NCBI GenBank assembly: GCA_021323555.1
Contig: JAJONP010000078.1
Coordinates: 1-8,513, forward strand
Length of the DNA stretch: 8,513 nucleotides
DNA from: Gammaproteobacteria bacterium
GTDB taxonomy: Bacteria > Pseudomonadota > Gammaproteobacteria > DSM-16500
Reading direction: 5' to 3'
Shown: positions 1 through 7,432 of the stretch, one piece after another
How positions within the stretch are numbered: position 1 is the first letter of the stretch
How the letters are laid out: every line of letters begins with the position of its first letter
The notes under the pieces: generated by a model
What the model was told of the DNA's origin: nothing
What the model saw: only the letters and a program-made list of their open reading frames with translations
The model's database searches: none
Made by a program: the position numbers and the translations under genes

Positions 1-4
1 TTTA

Positions 5-94
<90 letters not shown>

Positions 95-107
95 TAATTC
101 TATAATT

Positions 108-144
108 ACGCGCACATTTAACGCTAATTCACTACTATATTCAA
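108..144 (-). promoter_or_regulatory. Candidate tRNA-Ser promoter with GC-rich discriminator
   Basis: On the minus strand, TTGAAT (144-139) is separated by 17 bp from TTAAAT (121-116). The GC-rich stretch GTGCGCGT (115-108) follows where the discriminator would be. GC-rich discriminators are typical of stable-RNA promoters under stringent control. It would give a leader of about 14 nt before the mature tRNA. The -10 matches only 4 of 6 consensus bases, so this is tentative. Confidence 0.45.
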
Positions 145-156
145 CTAAAATGATGA

Positions 157-162
157 TATAAT
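157..162 (+). promoter_or_regulatory. Candidate yccA -10 box
   Basis: A perfect TATAAT lies 26 bp before the yccA start codon, leaving a short leader that carries the TGAGG/AAAGG ribosome binding site (176-185). No good -35 hexamer stands 16-18 bp upstream. The region overlaps the proposed divergent tRNA-Ser promoter, so the two may compete for polymerase. Confidence 0.5.
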
Positions 163-187
163 CGTTTTTTTTAAGTGAGGAAAGGTT

Positions 188-859
188 ATGCAGCGAAATG
201 AAACGACACTTAGTCAACGCAGAGAATCCTTATTAAGTACCCACACTGTATTAAGAAACACGTATTTATTATTAAGTCTTACTCTGTTATTTAGCGCAGC
301 AGCAGCGGGTTTTGCTACGATGACCCAAGCAAGCTTTGGCTCATCGATTGTTGCTTTTATTTTCTCTTTTATACTGCTATTCGCAACAACTGCACTGCGT
401 AATAGCGGCTGGGGAATAGTAGCCGTATTTGCATTTACAGGCTGTATGGGTTATTCGTTAGGGCCCTTATTAAATTATTTTATCCATGGTTACAGTAATG
501 GAGGACAATTAATATTAACTGCCGTAGGCGGTACAGGCATAACTTTCTTTATTTGTTCTGCCTATGTCTTAGTAACAAAAAAAGAATTAAGCCATTGGAA
601 CAAGTTTTTAATGATTGGGTTAGTCGTTTGTATAGTTGCCGCATTAGCTAACATTTTTTTAAAAATGCCCGCTATGCAACTTGCTATTTCTACCTTGCTT
701 ACTTTAATTTCCACAATGCTCATCCTGTATGATACAAGCCGTATTATTCATAATGGCGAGCGAAATTATATTATGGCAACAGTTAGCCTTTATCTCGATA
801 TACAAATGTTATTTCAGAATTTATTAATGCTATTAGGCGCATTTAATAATAATAAATAA
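188..859 (+). CDS. yccA: YccA, BI-1 (Bax inhibitor-1) family inner-membrane protein
   Basis: Integral membrane protein of 223 residues with about seven hydrophobic helices, near residues 26-42, 51-69, 75-97, 107-129, 139-158, 163-181 and 195-217. The N-terminal segment LLSTHTVLRNTY (16-27) and the end segment ATVSLYLDIQMLFQNLLMLL match the YccA branch of the BI-1 family. YccA is an inner-membrane substrate and modulator of the FtsH protease, associated with HflKC; a free cytosolic N-tail of about 20 residues, present here, is what FtsH grips in E. coli. D182 (YDTS) and D204 (LYLD) sit where the di-aspartate pH-sensing pair of BI-1 relatives such as YetJ lies. The ATG has a good Shine-Dalgarno (GAGGAAAGG). 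Adjacency to tRNA-Ser(UGA) matches E. coli. Function is inferred from family. Confidence 0.9.
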   Translation: MQRNETTLSQRRESLLSTHTVLRNTYLLLSLTLLFSAAAAGFATMTQASFGSSIVAFIFSFILLFATTALRNSGWGIVAVFAFTGCMGYSLGPLLNYFIHGYSNGGQLILTAVGGTGITFFICSAYVLVTKKELSHWNKFLMIGLVVCIVAALANIFLKMPAMQLAISTLLTLISTMLILYDTSRIIHNGERNYIMATVSLYLDIQMLFQNLLMLLGAFNNNK

Positions 860-931
860 TGATTCACCAACCGTCATAATATTAATTAAAATGCTTTTAA
901 GTATAAAAGTCCGTGCAAAAAAAAGACGTTA

Positions 932-940
932 TGCTATAAT
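932..940 (+). promoter_or_regulatory. Extended -10 promoter of the 80-aa gene
   Basis: TGCTATAAT is a full extended -10 (TG-n-TATAAT), which can work without a good -35, and none is evident. Transcription would begin near 947 and leave a leader of about 20 nt with a GGGAG ribosome binding site (953-957). Confidence 0.55.
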
Positions 941-965
941 TAGGACATAATTGGGAGAATAAAGA

Positions 966-1208
966 ATGTCAACACATTTAACAGATATTCTTAAATATCA
1001 ACATGAATTAAAAGAGGCGGGTGTTTCCGATGCACAAGCCGAAATTCATGCAAGAAAATTAGCTGAATTGATAGATGGTAAATTGGTGACCAGAGAATAT
1101 CTAAATAATAGGCTTAAAGTTCTTGAGAATTCTATTTTGTTAAGAATGGGGGGAATGCTGATTGCTGCCGTAAGCATTCTTTTTATGCTTCTTAAATATC
1201 ATTCCTGA
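966..1208 (+). CDS. Small single-span membrane protein with N-terminal helix (DUF1640/CCDC90-like)
   Basis: An 80-residue protein. Residues 1-57 are charged and helix-forming. Segments such as LKEAGVSDAQAE and a following ...KLVTREYLNNRLKVLE recall the short bacterial DUF1640/CCDC90-type proteins, which pair a 'xxGfsxxqAe' helix and a coiled coil with a C-terminal membrane anchor. Residues 61-77 form one hydrophobic segment followed by the short tail KYHS, so an N-in, tail-anchored topology is likely. The start is supported by GGGAG 9 nt upstream and an extended -10 promoter. It converges on dnaQ with only 9 bp between stop codons and no terminator between them. The family resemblance is by pattern only; no function is assigned. 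Confidence 0.75.
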   Translation: MSTHLTDILKYQHELKEAGVSDAQAEIHARKLAELIDGKLVTREYLNNRLKVLENSILLRMGGMLIAAVSILFMLLKYHS

Positions 1209-1217
1209 TAACACTTA

Positions 1218-1895
1218 CTACATTTTTTCATGCAAAGCCAGCTCCTCGGGGGTTGCCTTTAAGACAATTAATTTTCGAGGTTTTTTGATAGGCGCTGTTG
1301 CAGCGCCATTTATCCCTACTGCATTTGATAACTCCGCCTTGACAGGTTTTATTTTTATTTCATCAAACAAACTTCCCTGTCCCCCCGTCATGGCCAAATA
1401 GACTTGTGCTAATAAGTGTGCATCTAATAACGCGCCGTGAAAGTTACGTTGCGAGTTATCTATTTTATAACGTTTACATAACGCATCCAGACTATTACGT
1501 TGACCCATATGTAATTGTCTTGCCAGAACAAGCGTATCAATAATCGTAAAACTTGATTCAATTATCGGCCATTTTTTTTGTGTCAACTGAAGTTCATTGT
1601 TAATAAATCCTAAATCAAAAGGGGCATTATGAATAATCAATTCTGCGCCATCAATAAATGCCATAAATTCTTCTGAAATTGCTGTAAAAATAGGCTTATC
1701 TTCTAAAAACTGATTAGACAATCCATGAATGGCAAAAGCTGCCTCATCTACTGGACGTTTTGGGTTAATATATTGATGATAATATTTTTCTGTTATTTTC
1801 CGATTTTCGATCACAACGCAACCGATTTCAATCATGCGATGATTATCCGCCACGCGAAGCCCTGTTGTTTCAGTATCAAGAACAATTTGACGCAT
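1218..1895 (-). CDS. dnaQ: DNA polymerase III epsilon subunit, 3'-5' proofreading exonuclease
   Basis: A DEDDh exonuclease of 225 residues (E. coli epsilon has 243). Exo I is LDTETTGL with D7 and E9; Exo II is HNAPFD with D94; Exo III is HGALLDAH with H153 and D158. All catalytic acids and the general base are present. They keep the spacing of the E. coli set (D12, E14, D103, H162, D167), shifted by nine residues. QGSLF at 173-177 is a near-ideal sliding-clamp binding motif at the start of the linker. The C-terminal LKATPEELALHEKM resembles the conserved tail that binds the polymerase alpha subunit. It edits misincorporated nucleotides in the replicative holoenzyme. The start lies 3 nt after the rnhA stop, with AGAGG inside the rnhA end as the ribosome binding site, so translation is probably coupled. 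Confidence 0.97.
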   Translation of the reverse strand: MRQIVLDTETTGLRVADNHRMIEIGCVVIENRKITEKYYHQYINPKRPVDEAAFAIHGLSNQFLEDKPIFTAISEEFMAFIDGAELIIHNAPFDLGFINNELQLTQKKWPIIESSFTIIDTLVLARQLHMGQRNSLDALCKRYKIDNSQRNFHGALLDAHLLAQVYLAMTGGQGSLFDEIKIKPVKAELSNAVGINGAATAPIKKPRKLIVLKATPEELALHEKM

Positions 1896-1898
1896 TTA

Positions 1899-2348
1899 TT
1901 AACCTCTTGCTGTATTTTTTAATTGATCAATAGCTTGATTAGCTAATTTATCGGCTAACTCATTTTCAATATGACCATTATGCCCTTTCACCCAGTGCCA
2001 GGAAACATGATGACGTTGTGTTTGTCTATCAAGTTCTTGCCATAAATCTACATTTTTAACAGGTTGATTATCTGATTTTTTCCAATGGCGTTTTTTCCAC
2101 CCAGGCAACCATTCTGTTATGCCTTTTTGTACATATTGAGAATCTGTATAGAGGTTTATGTGAAAGAATTCTTTCACCTCAGCAAGGGCTTTAATAGCCG
2201 CCATTAATTCCATACGATTATTTGTCGTATTGAATTCTCCACCTGATATTCTTTCCTCATGATCCGGATAGCGTAAAAGCGCTCCCCATCCTCCAGGCCC
2301 CGGGTTTCCACGGCAGGCGCCATCTGTAAAAATACTTATTTGTTTCAT
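1899..2348 (-). CDS. rnhA: Ribonuclease HI
   Basis: A 149-residue enzyme of standard bacterial RNase HI length that cleaves the RNA strand of RNA-DNA hybrids such as R-loops and primers. [17 protein letters not shown] opens the fold. The metal-binding acids D9, E47 (NNRMEL), D69 (YTDSQYV) and D133 (ENELADKLA) are intact, as is the flexible-loop histidine H123 (KGHNGH). The basic-handle segment [18 protein letters not shown] is also present. Its ATG overlaps the TGA of the methyltransferase gene in an ATGA (2345-2348), and dnaQ follows after 3 nt. In E. coli, rnhA and dnaQ are divergent; here they are co-directional and likely co-transcribed, so their expression would be tied together. Confidence 0.97.
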   Translation of the reverse strand: MKQISIFTDGACRGNPGPGGWGALLRYPDHEERISGGEFNTTNNRMELMAAIKALAEVKEFFHINLYTDSQYVQKGITEWLPGWKKRHWKKSDNQPVKNVDLWQELDRQTQRHHVSWHWVKGHNGHIENELADKLANQAIDQLKNTARG

Positions 2349-3091
2349 TTAATATCTCGCATAATTGGGCCTGGAAGAGTCGTGGGTATCACGGCTGGTT
2401 TTTGTTTCCAATGTAATTTAATGGGTGTTAACGGAACCACTTTTGCTTTCGCAGTGAGCGCATAAACACCTCCATACGGCACCCAACATTTATTGCCGAT
2501 CCATTCCAAAAATTCAAGTCTTTGATACATTTTTTTTTCTGCAATAGGCGGTCTAAATAATAGCCTATCTTGTTTTACTAATTCAAAATCAGCTAATCTT
2601 AGCCAATTCATAATTTTAGTGGCTCTTATAAAATTTGCTGTCCAAGGCATGTGTTTATTCTTCACTAAGTATTTTTTTAATCCCCATAAACTGACAGGAT
2701 TAAATCCTAGGATAATAATATCGCCTTCTGGTTTAACAATACGGCAGGCTTCCAAGAGTAACTGATGCGGATTGTCAATCAGCTCTAACGTATGTGGCAA
2801 TATGACTAAATCAATACTGCCTGGCGTAATAGGTAATTGATAAAAATCTCCTTCAATGCAATGGGTTGGCTTTTGTTTATGAATAAAAGGACTCATCATG
2901 ACGCGATTAAAAAGGATGCTAGAGTCTAATAATAATTGTTGATTAGGAACTCCAATCAGCAAAGCATGTTTTCCATAGCGCTCTGCTAAGAGACGCGCCA
3001 ACAATTTTTGCTCAGCTTCTAATACGTATGTGCCAAGAGATTGTGTTAGCCAATGGTCCCATTGTTGGATGGTACGGTAAGTTTTAATCAA
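2345..3091 (-). CDS. Class I SAM-dependent methyltransferase, YafS-like, TTG start
   Basis: A 248-residue protein of the methyltransferase type found beside rnhA in many gammaproteobacteria (YafS in E. coli). The methyltransferase core shows a weak motif [10 protein letters not shown] (42-50), lacking the usual GxGxG. An acidic loop IEGDFYQLP (79-87) follows, then [16 protein letters not shown] (93-108) and the helix-strand [20 protein letters not shown] (111-130). The substrate is unknown. The start codon is TTG. It is the only plausible one, because an in-frame TAA lies 12 nt upstream (3104-3106) and the first internal ATG is beyond the start of the fold. AAGAGA precedes it as a weak ribosome binding site. 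A possible promoter is TTCAAT (3155-3150), 17 bp, TATTAT (3132-3127). It is probably the first gene of the methyltransferase-rnhA-dnaQ operon. Confidence 0.88.
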   Translation of the reverse strand: MIKTYRTIQQWDHWLTQSLGTYVLEAEQKLLARLLAERYGKHALLIGVPNQQLLLDSSILFNRVMMSPFIHKQKPTHCIEGDFYQLPITPGSIDLVILPHTLELIDNPHQLLLEACRIVKPEGDIIILGFNPVSLWGLKKYLVKNKHMPWTANFIRATKIMNWLRLADFELVKQDRLLFRPPIAEKKMYQRLEFLEWIGNKCWVPYGGVYALTAKAKVVPLTPIKLHWKQKPAVIPTTLPGPIMRDIK

Positions 3092-3126
3092 AGTTTTCTC
3101 TTTTTAACAATGATGAATAATAAAAA

Positions 3127-3155
3127 ATAATAAATGAATAGTCATAGAAATTGAA
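3127..3155 (-). promoter_or_regulatory. Possible promoter of methyltransferase-rnhA-dnaQ
   Basis: On the minus strand TTCAAT (3155-3150) and TATTAT (3132-3127) are spaced 17 bp apart, giving a leader of about 30 nt before the TTG start. The -10 matches 5 of 6 bases and the -35 only 3 of 6, in a very AT-rich stretch where chance matches are common. Confidence 0.3.
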
Positions 3156-3165
3156 TAAAAATTTA

Positions 3166-4683
3166 TTATTTTGATCGAGGGCGGGCCATACTCTCTGCTG
3201 ATGGCTTCTTTTGCTTGGCTTGTTCGCTCTCCCATTTATCCATTCGCTTTTGGTATTTATCACGATTATCAAGATTAGGAGAATCCTTCAGATAAGGTTG
3301 CATCTCGCCTTCATGCTTTGTTCTCTCAGTGTTAGATTTTTCCTCCTCTGCTTGAAACAGTCTATGTTGAGAATAAGCATTGCTTGCAATCTTGCCTACC
3401 TTATAAGTTGTCGATAAGACAGCAATGGGAACTGCAAGGGCAGGAACCGCCACAGAGAGCCCCGCTAAAACAACCCCTTTCCGTAATTGAAGTTGATTAT
3501 CCGGTTGTTCGAGTTCCGTTTTGATTTTAGCGTACATATCTCCTACACTAGGCGTTCTATGATCGGCTAGATGCACATGAGGTAACACTTCTTCATTCGC
3601 TTTTCCTTCGCCTATTGCCTGGAAACCCGAACTAAGCCTGCTGCCTCCTGCCTCCATACTTGTTTGTATCCCCGCGGCTGAACCCACAGCACTAATGCCA
3701 GCGCTTGCGACCCTGGCAGCTACATCACCGCCATCTATATGTCCTACAGGCCCTGCTGATAACACAGATACCGCTTCTAAAGCAGAACTAATATAAAGTG
3801 CATTCTTTTTATCTTTTAAGCTCACCATTAATTCATGGTGACAGTGTGAAAAAGTGTTGATGCTATCCTTAAGTTTTTGCAGTTGAGATTCGAGTTCTAG
3901 CATGTACTTTCTCTTTAAGCCAGCGCCTTCCATATAAGATGAGATACAATCCAATACAATACAAGCATCTTCCTGATAGGCCTTAAGGTCTCCTCTGGAG
4001 GCTGCCATCTGCATGCGATCAATTACCTGACCTAGAAATTCAACGTGTTTTTGCATATCTGGATCCTCAATTTCCAGGAGATCAGGATGAAGTTGCGCCG
4101 CCTCAGGATCAATTGCTTTGAAGTGATCAGCTACTATCGTTTTACTCATGTCTTCTATCATCTTACGTAATTCATGAAACCTTTCTCTCATCAATTGTAC
4201 GTTATTTATTTCAGCTTTCAGATTATTCTGAAATTCTAAATATTTTCTTTGCTCAGGACTTCTACTGATCGCAATACTAGCTTCTTTTTTCTTCACATAA
4301 CTATCAAATTGTTTTGCGGCTTGTGGATTATCAGGAAAAATATCCTTGCCCGTTCGTTCGGCAGCTTCCTGATAAAATGCTCTTGTTTCCGCGTGACGAG
4401 AAAGATGATCGTGTTCAGGACGTATCGCCACTCTCAAATGCGCATAGTAAACAGCAAGTGCTTTCACTGGATTTTCTTTTGGATCTCTTAAATGCTTTTT
4501 CATGTCTACATATGCATCGTAGAGAGTTTTTGGAATATCTTTTCTTTTTCCATTCATTTTAAGAGAATGAAACCCCCACCCTGTAACATTAAATTCTTTT
4601 TCTGATAATTGAGTTCTAATATTTTGAATCTCTTGTTTTACCTGCTCAGAAGTCTCTAGCGAAATATCTCGAGGATTTGCCAT
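3166..4683 (-). CDS. Unrecognised 505-aa protein, candidate secreted effector, in the usual gloB slot
   Basis: I do not recognise this family. Residues 1-290 are charged and mainly helical, rich in Lys, Glu and Gln, with likely coiled-coil stretches near 146-182 and 256-277. Residues 318-360 are rich in Gly, Ala and Ser (AARVASAGISAVGSAAG), resembling glycine-zipper packing. Residues 403-427 form the one clear hydrophobic segment (VVLAGLSVAVPALAVPIAVL), long enough to span or insert in a membrane. The tail after 444 is very polar, with an acidic block (AEEEKSNTERTKHEGE), a second acidic patch (WESEQ, 484-488) and a basic end (RPRSK). No signal peptide or enzyme motif is visible. The layout suits a Dot/Icm-type effector, but that is inference. 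The start ATG has an odd G-rich leader (GGGGGGCGGG, 4695-4686). It lies upstream of the methyltransferase on the same strand, 74 bp apart. Confidence 0.8.
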   Translation of the reverse strand: MANPRDISLETSEQVKQEIQNIRTQLSEKEFNVTGWGFHSLKMNGKRKDIPKTLYDAYVDMKKHLRDPKENPVKALAVYYAHLRVAIRPEHDHLSRHAETRAFYQEAAERTGKDIFPDNPQAAKQFDSYVKKKEASIAISRSPEQRKYLEFQNNLKAEINNVQLMRERFHELRKMIEDMSKTIVADHFKAIDPEAAQLHPDLLEIEDPDMQKHVEFLGQVIDRMQMAASRGDLKAYQEDACIVLDCISSYMEGAGLKRKYMLELESQLQKLKDSINTFSHCHHELMVSLKDKKNALYISSALEAVSVLSAGPVGHIDGGDVAARVASAGISAVGSAAGIQTSMEAGGSRLSSGFQAIGEGKANEEVLPHVHLADHRTPSVGDMYAKIKTELEQPDNQLQLRKGVVLAGLSVAVPALAVPIAVLSTTYKVGKIASNAYSQHRLFQAEEEKSNTERTKHEGEMQPYLKDSPNLDNRDKYQKRMDKWESEQAKQKKPSAESMARPRSK

Positions 4684-4748
4684 AACCCGCCCCCCAAATT
4701 TGACTCATTATTGTCTAATTTTGGTATAGCAGATATTTATCAAAATTC

Positions 4749-4754
4749 ATTATA
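4749..4754 (-). promoter_or_regulatory. Candidate -10 box for the 505-aa gene
   Basis: On the minus strand a perfect TATAAT (4754-4749) lies about 65 bp before the ATG, giving a leader near 58 nt. No convincing -35 is spaced 16-18 bp upstream, so activator dependence or chance are both possible. Confidence 0.35.
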
Positions 4755-4849
4755 TAGATTAAAAACAGATCAAAATAGAGGAGTAGATTAAGAAAAATCC
4801 TTTTAAAAATAAAGGCTTGAGTAAAACTCTTATCCTCTAATTTTTTCTA

Positions 4850-4858
4850 TGCTACTAT
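4850..4858 (+). promoter_or_regulatory. Candidate extended -10 promoter of mltD
   Basis: TGCTACTAT is an extended -10 (TG-n-TACTAT, 5 of 6 hexamer bases), of the same type as that of the 80-aa gene at 932-940. TTATCC lies 17 bp upstream as a weak -35. Transcription would start near 4865 and leave a leader of about 30 nt. Confidence 0.45.
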
Positions 4859-4895
4859 TCAAGAGGCTTTTTTATCTCTTTTTCGGTTAATACTA

Positions 4896-6338
4896 ATGAC
4901 AGTCAGAAATGGAATACTTGGCATTTTCAGTACCGTCATAAGCGGCCTCTTGTTTGCTGCTCCTAACATCGAAGGAATACAAATTTATCAACCAAGCACT
5001 CATTTTTCTGAAATAAGCAAACAAAATTTAGTAGATGATGTATATCGCTATCAAAATGCTGAAAATATTTGGGATGTATTAAGATCAGAATTTACCTTAC
5101 CACATTATGAAAACAATCCTGAAGTTCAAGAACAGCTTGCTTTTTTTATGCGTAATCCCGATTTTTTGCTGCATTGTACAGAGCGCGCAGCACCTTATCT
5201 TTACTATATTTCACAGCAAGTCAGAAAACGGCATTTACCTATCGAAATGGTTTTATTACCCATGATCGAAAGCGCTTATAATCCTTTTGCTTATTCTTCA
5301 AGTGGTGCGGGTGGTATATGGCAAATCATGCCAAATACAGCAGCAGGTTTAGGTATTAAACAAAACGGGTGGTATGATGGACGTCGCGATGTCATTGCTT
5401 CTACTAAAGCGGCTTTAAATTACCTTGTGTATCTAGCTGGTTTTTTTGATGGCAATTGGTTACTTGCTTTAGCAGCCTATAATACGGGTGAAGGCAATAT
5501 ATTAGCGGCTATTCATCGCAACATTCGGGATGGCAAAAATACAGATTTTTGGTCACTCCCACTTTCTCAGCAAACACGTGATTATGTTCCACGACTTCTG
5601 GCGTTAGCAATTATTATCGCAAATCCCAAGCGATACCCTATTCATTTTCCTATCGTACACAATGCACCTTATCTGGCGCAGGTTGACGTAGGCAAGCAAA
5701 TTGATTTAAACCAAGCGGCATCTCTAGCAGGCTTGAGTTTTAATTCATTGAAGCAACTCAACCCAGGTTACAATCACATCACAACCGATCCGAATGGGCC
5801 TTATCAATTAATATTACCGATTCAAAATGTCGCACGGTTTACTGAAAATTTCACGCAATCGCTTTTATATGATTCTCAACAAGTCATTTCTCATAAAATT
5901 CCAGTCGAAGAAACTTTGCTCGCGACAACAAAACAATTGAACCCTCCACATCCATCTATTCATATAGAAGGGCATTATTCTTTACAGCCAGATGACACGC
6001 TTTATATCGTGCGTCTTGGAGATAATTTAGAAAAAATTTCTAATAAATTTCATGTGCCAATGCAAACATTACTTGCTGCGAATAATCTGGCAGAGATACA
6101 GGCGGTTTCTGCGGGTTCACAACTTATTATCCCAACGCATTTTAATAAAATAGCACCCACTCAAAAATATCAACTCGCAGAGGGTGATACCATTTATCTG
6201 GTACGGGAAAATGACACCATAGAAAAAATCGCAAAAAAATTTCATACAACAGCACCTACATTGCGTGTTGCAAATTTACTTGCGAGTAATCATATCCAGG
6301 AAGGGGACCGGTTGGTGATTCCAGCACACATTGGTTAA
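4896..6338 (+). CDS. mltD: MltD-type membrane-bound lytic murein transglycosylase with two LysM domains
   Basis: A 480-residue enzyme that cleaves the MurNAc-GlcNAc bond of peptidoglycan, forming 1,6-anhydroMurNAc ends in the periplasm. The SLT (lysozyme-like) domain covers about 100-215. It holds the catalytic glutamate E125 in LLPMIESAYNP, the GAGGIWQIMPNTA loop (137-149) and ALAAYNTGEGN (191-201). A linker (256-312) has LysM-associated character (LNQAASLAGLSFNSLKQLNP). Two LysM repeats, about 367-413 and 431-477, bind glycan and are clearly similar to each other (DTLYIVRLGDN / DTIYLVREND). The N-terminus (residues 6-22) looks like a signal or anchor segment. It lacks the lipobox cysteine of E. 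coli MltD, so lipidation is not expected. No strong Shine-Dalgarno precedes the ATG. It is divergent from the 505-aa gene; linkage to methyltransferase-rnhA-dnaQ is widely conserved. Confidence 0.95.
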   Translation: MTVRNGILGIFSTVISGLLFAAPNIEGIQIYQPSTHFSEISKQNLVDDVYRYQNAENIWDVLRSEFTLPHYENNPEVQEQLAFFMRNPDFLLHCTERAAPYLYYISQQVRKRHLPIEMVLLPMIESAYNPFAYSSSGAGGIWQIMPNTAAGLGIKQNGWYDGRRDVIASTKAALNYLVYLAGFFDGNWLLALAAYNTGEGNILAAIHRNIRDGKNTDFWSLPLSQQTRDYVPRLLALAIIIANPKRYPIHFPIVHNAPYLAQVDVGKQIDLNQAASLAGLSFNSLKQLNPGYNHITTDPNGPYQLILPIQNVARFTENFTQSLLYDSQQVISHKIPVEETLLATTKQLNPPHPSIHIEGHYSLQPDDTLYIVRLGDNLEKISNKFHVPMQTLLAANNLAEIQAVSAGSQLIIPTHFNKIAPTQKYQLAEGDTIYLVRENDTIEKIAKKFHTTAPTLRVANLLASNHIQEGDRLVIPAHIG

Positions 6339-6410
6339 CTGTAAAGTCAGCCTAGGCACTATGTAAAAAACCCTTGAAGAATCAATAGAAAGCAGCAGCA
6401 TCTAACAAAT

Positions 6411-6439
6411 CAGGCAAAAATTATTATTGAGCCTATAAT
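6411..6439 (+). promoter_or_regulatory. Promoter region of first paralog
   Basis: TATAAT at 6434-6439 with CAGGCA 17 bp upstream (6411-6416) as a weak -35. The same layout recurs before the second paralog (AGG at 7433, TATACC at 7456-7461), and shared blocks AATCAATA (6380), TAACA (6403) and ATAGGTG (6458) lie in the same order. Conservation between paralogs supports a real regulatory region, perhaps with an activator given the poor -35. Confidence 0.5.
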
Positions 6440-6468
6440 TAAGACATCTACTAATATATAGGTGCTTT

Positions 6469-7320
6469 ATGCCAAAACCAAGCTTTTTAGAAAAAGTTAA
6501 TAAGCATCTCGAACAAAAACGCTCAAAGAGAATTGTAGGTCGTTTTCTGGCTAAATATAAAAAAAATCCAAAGTCTCCTGACTTAAAAAAAAACCAGCAT
6601 TTTAAAGAGATTATTAAAAAATTGGCAGATCCTGGCACGTATGAGCCAATGAAAGAAGCAATTTATTCAAGGAAGAATGAAAAATTTCAAGATTTTGTTG
6701 AAGATTACTTCAGGGATGCCTTAGATATAATAATGCGCGCGGCAGAAATTCAAAAAGGGCATTTCTTAGAAAAATATGAAGAAGCAATAGAAAAATATGA
6801 AGAAGCAATAAAAAAACACGAAAATCAAAATCCGCCTTTTGACCCTCCTCACATTATTAGGAAAAAAATAGAATTAGGAAAACATACAGAGATTAATATT
6901 AATAATTACCCAAAAGATATGCAGCCTTTGATAGAGCAAATGCAGGCTCTTTCAAGAACAATGTATGAATTAAGAATTGAACGACAGTTAGGAGAAAAGA
7001 CAATACTAGATCATTACAGAAACAGATTAATAGCTGTACATGAATCTCTTACAAAAGCCACTAATGAAAAAAAATACACTGATTTAGAAATTATTACAAA
7101 AGATCCTAACCCTTCTACTGCTGCCTTTAACTTTAAAGAAAAGTATTACGCAGCTGCGAATGCTGTTTCCATGATTACCTTTCCATTACCTTCAATGAGA
7201 GAGAAAAATTCAATTATATCCAGTAGATATTCTTTTTTTCGTAAACCGTCAAGTCATGACCTCAAAAAACCGGTGGAAGATGTAGAAAAAGATTTAGGAT
7301 TTAAAAGAAAATCTCCTTAA
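6469..7320 (+). CDS. Unrecognised 283-aa charged helical protein, paralog 1
   Basis: No known family recognised. The protein is very rich in Lys and Glu and has no signal peptide or membrane helix. The N-terminal half carries LADPGTYEPMKEAIYS (52-67) and a coiled-coil-like stretch with a perfect tandem repeat EKYEEAI (101-107 and 108-114). The C-terminal half is the best conserved with the next gene: YRNRLIAVHESLT (183-195), KKYTDLEIITKDP (201-213), YYAAANAVSMIT (226-237), SFFRKPSS (255-262) and LKKPVEDVEKDL (265-276). It ends in FKRKSP after an acidic patch, a layout compatible with a Dot/Icm C-terminal signal but not diagnostic. The ATG follows ATAGGTG, a leader also present before paralog 2. 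A shared core suggests a common fold of unknown role. Confidence 0.8.
   Translation: MPKPSFLEKVNKHLEQKRSKRIVGRFLAKYKKNPKSPDLKKNQHFKEIIKKLADPGTYEPMKEAIYSRKNEKFQDFVEDYFRDALDIIMRAAEIQKGHFLEKYEEAIEKYEEAIKKHENQNPPFDPPHIIRKKIELGKHTEININNYPKDMQPLIEQMQALSRTMYELRIERQLGEKTILDHYRNRLIAVHESLTKATNEKKYTDLEIITKDPNPSTAAFNFKEKYYAAANAVSMITFPLPSMREKNSIISSRYSFFRKPSSHDLKKPVEDVEKDLGFKRKSP
6769..6810 (+). repeat. Perfect 21-bp tandem duplication inside paralog 1
   Basis: Two identical 21-bp units (6769-6789 and 6790-6810) encode EKYEEAI twice, followed by a decayed third start (KKH). The unit is in frame and absent from paralog 2, whose equivalent position reads EKYMKIV once. The DNA identity indicates recent slippage or duplication that lengthens a helix by two turns. 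Confidence 0.95.
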
Positions 7321-7432
7321 AATAGAATGTTCATTTACCTGCGCCATTCTCGCGAAGATAGAAATATTATTTTTTTATATTAATAAAACTACTAAAAAAT
7401 CAATAAGAAATAGGGATTTAATTAACATTTTT

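Noticed and set aside
3154..3170. AT-only hairpin after the 505-aa gene as a terminator
   Set aside because: The stem has six A-T pairs and no GC; too unstable to support a terminator call.
3084..3272. 62-codon minus-strand frame between the methyltransferase and the 505-aa gene
   Set aside because: It overlaps the 3' end of the 505-aa gene and the methyltransferase start, and has a low-complexity AT-driven sequence.
4755..4791. Direct repeat TAGATTAA (4755 and 4784) in the 505-aa gene/mltD intergenic region
   Set aside because: Eight AT-rich bases repeated twice in this composition is not convincing.
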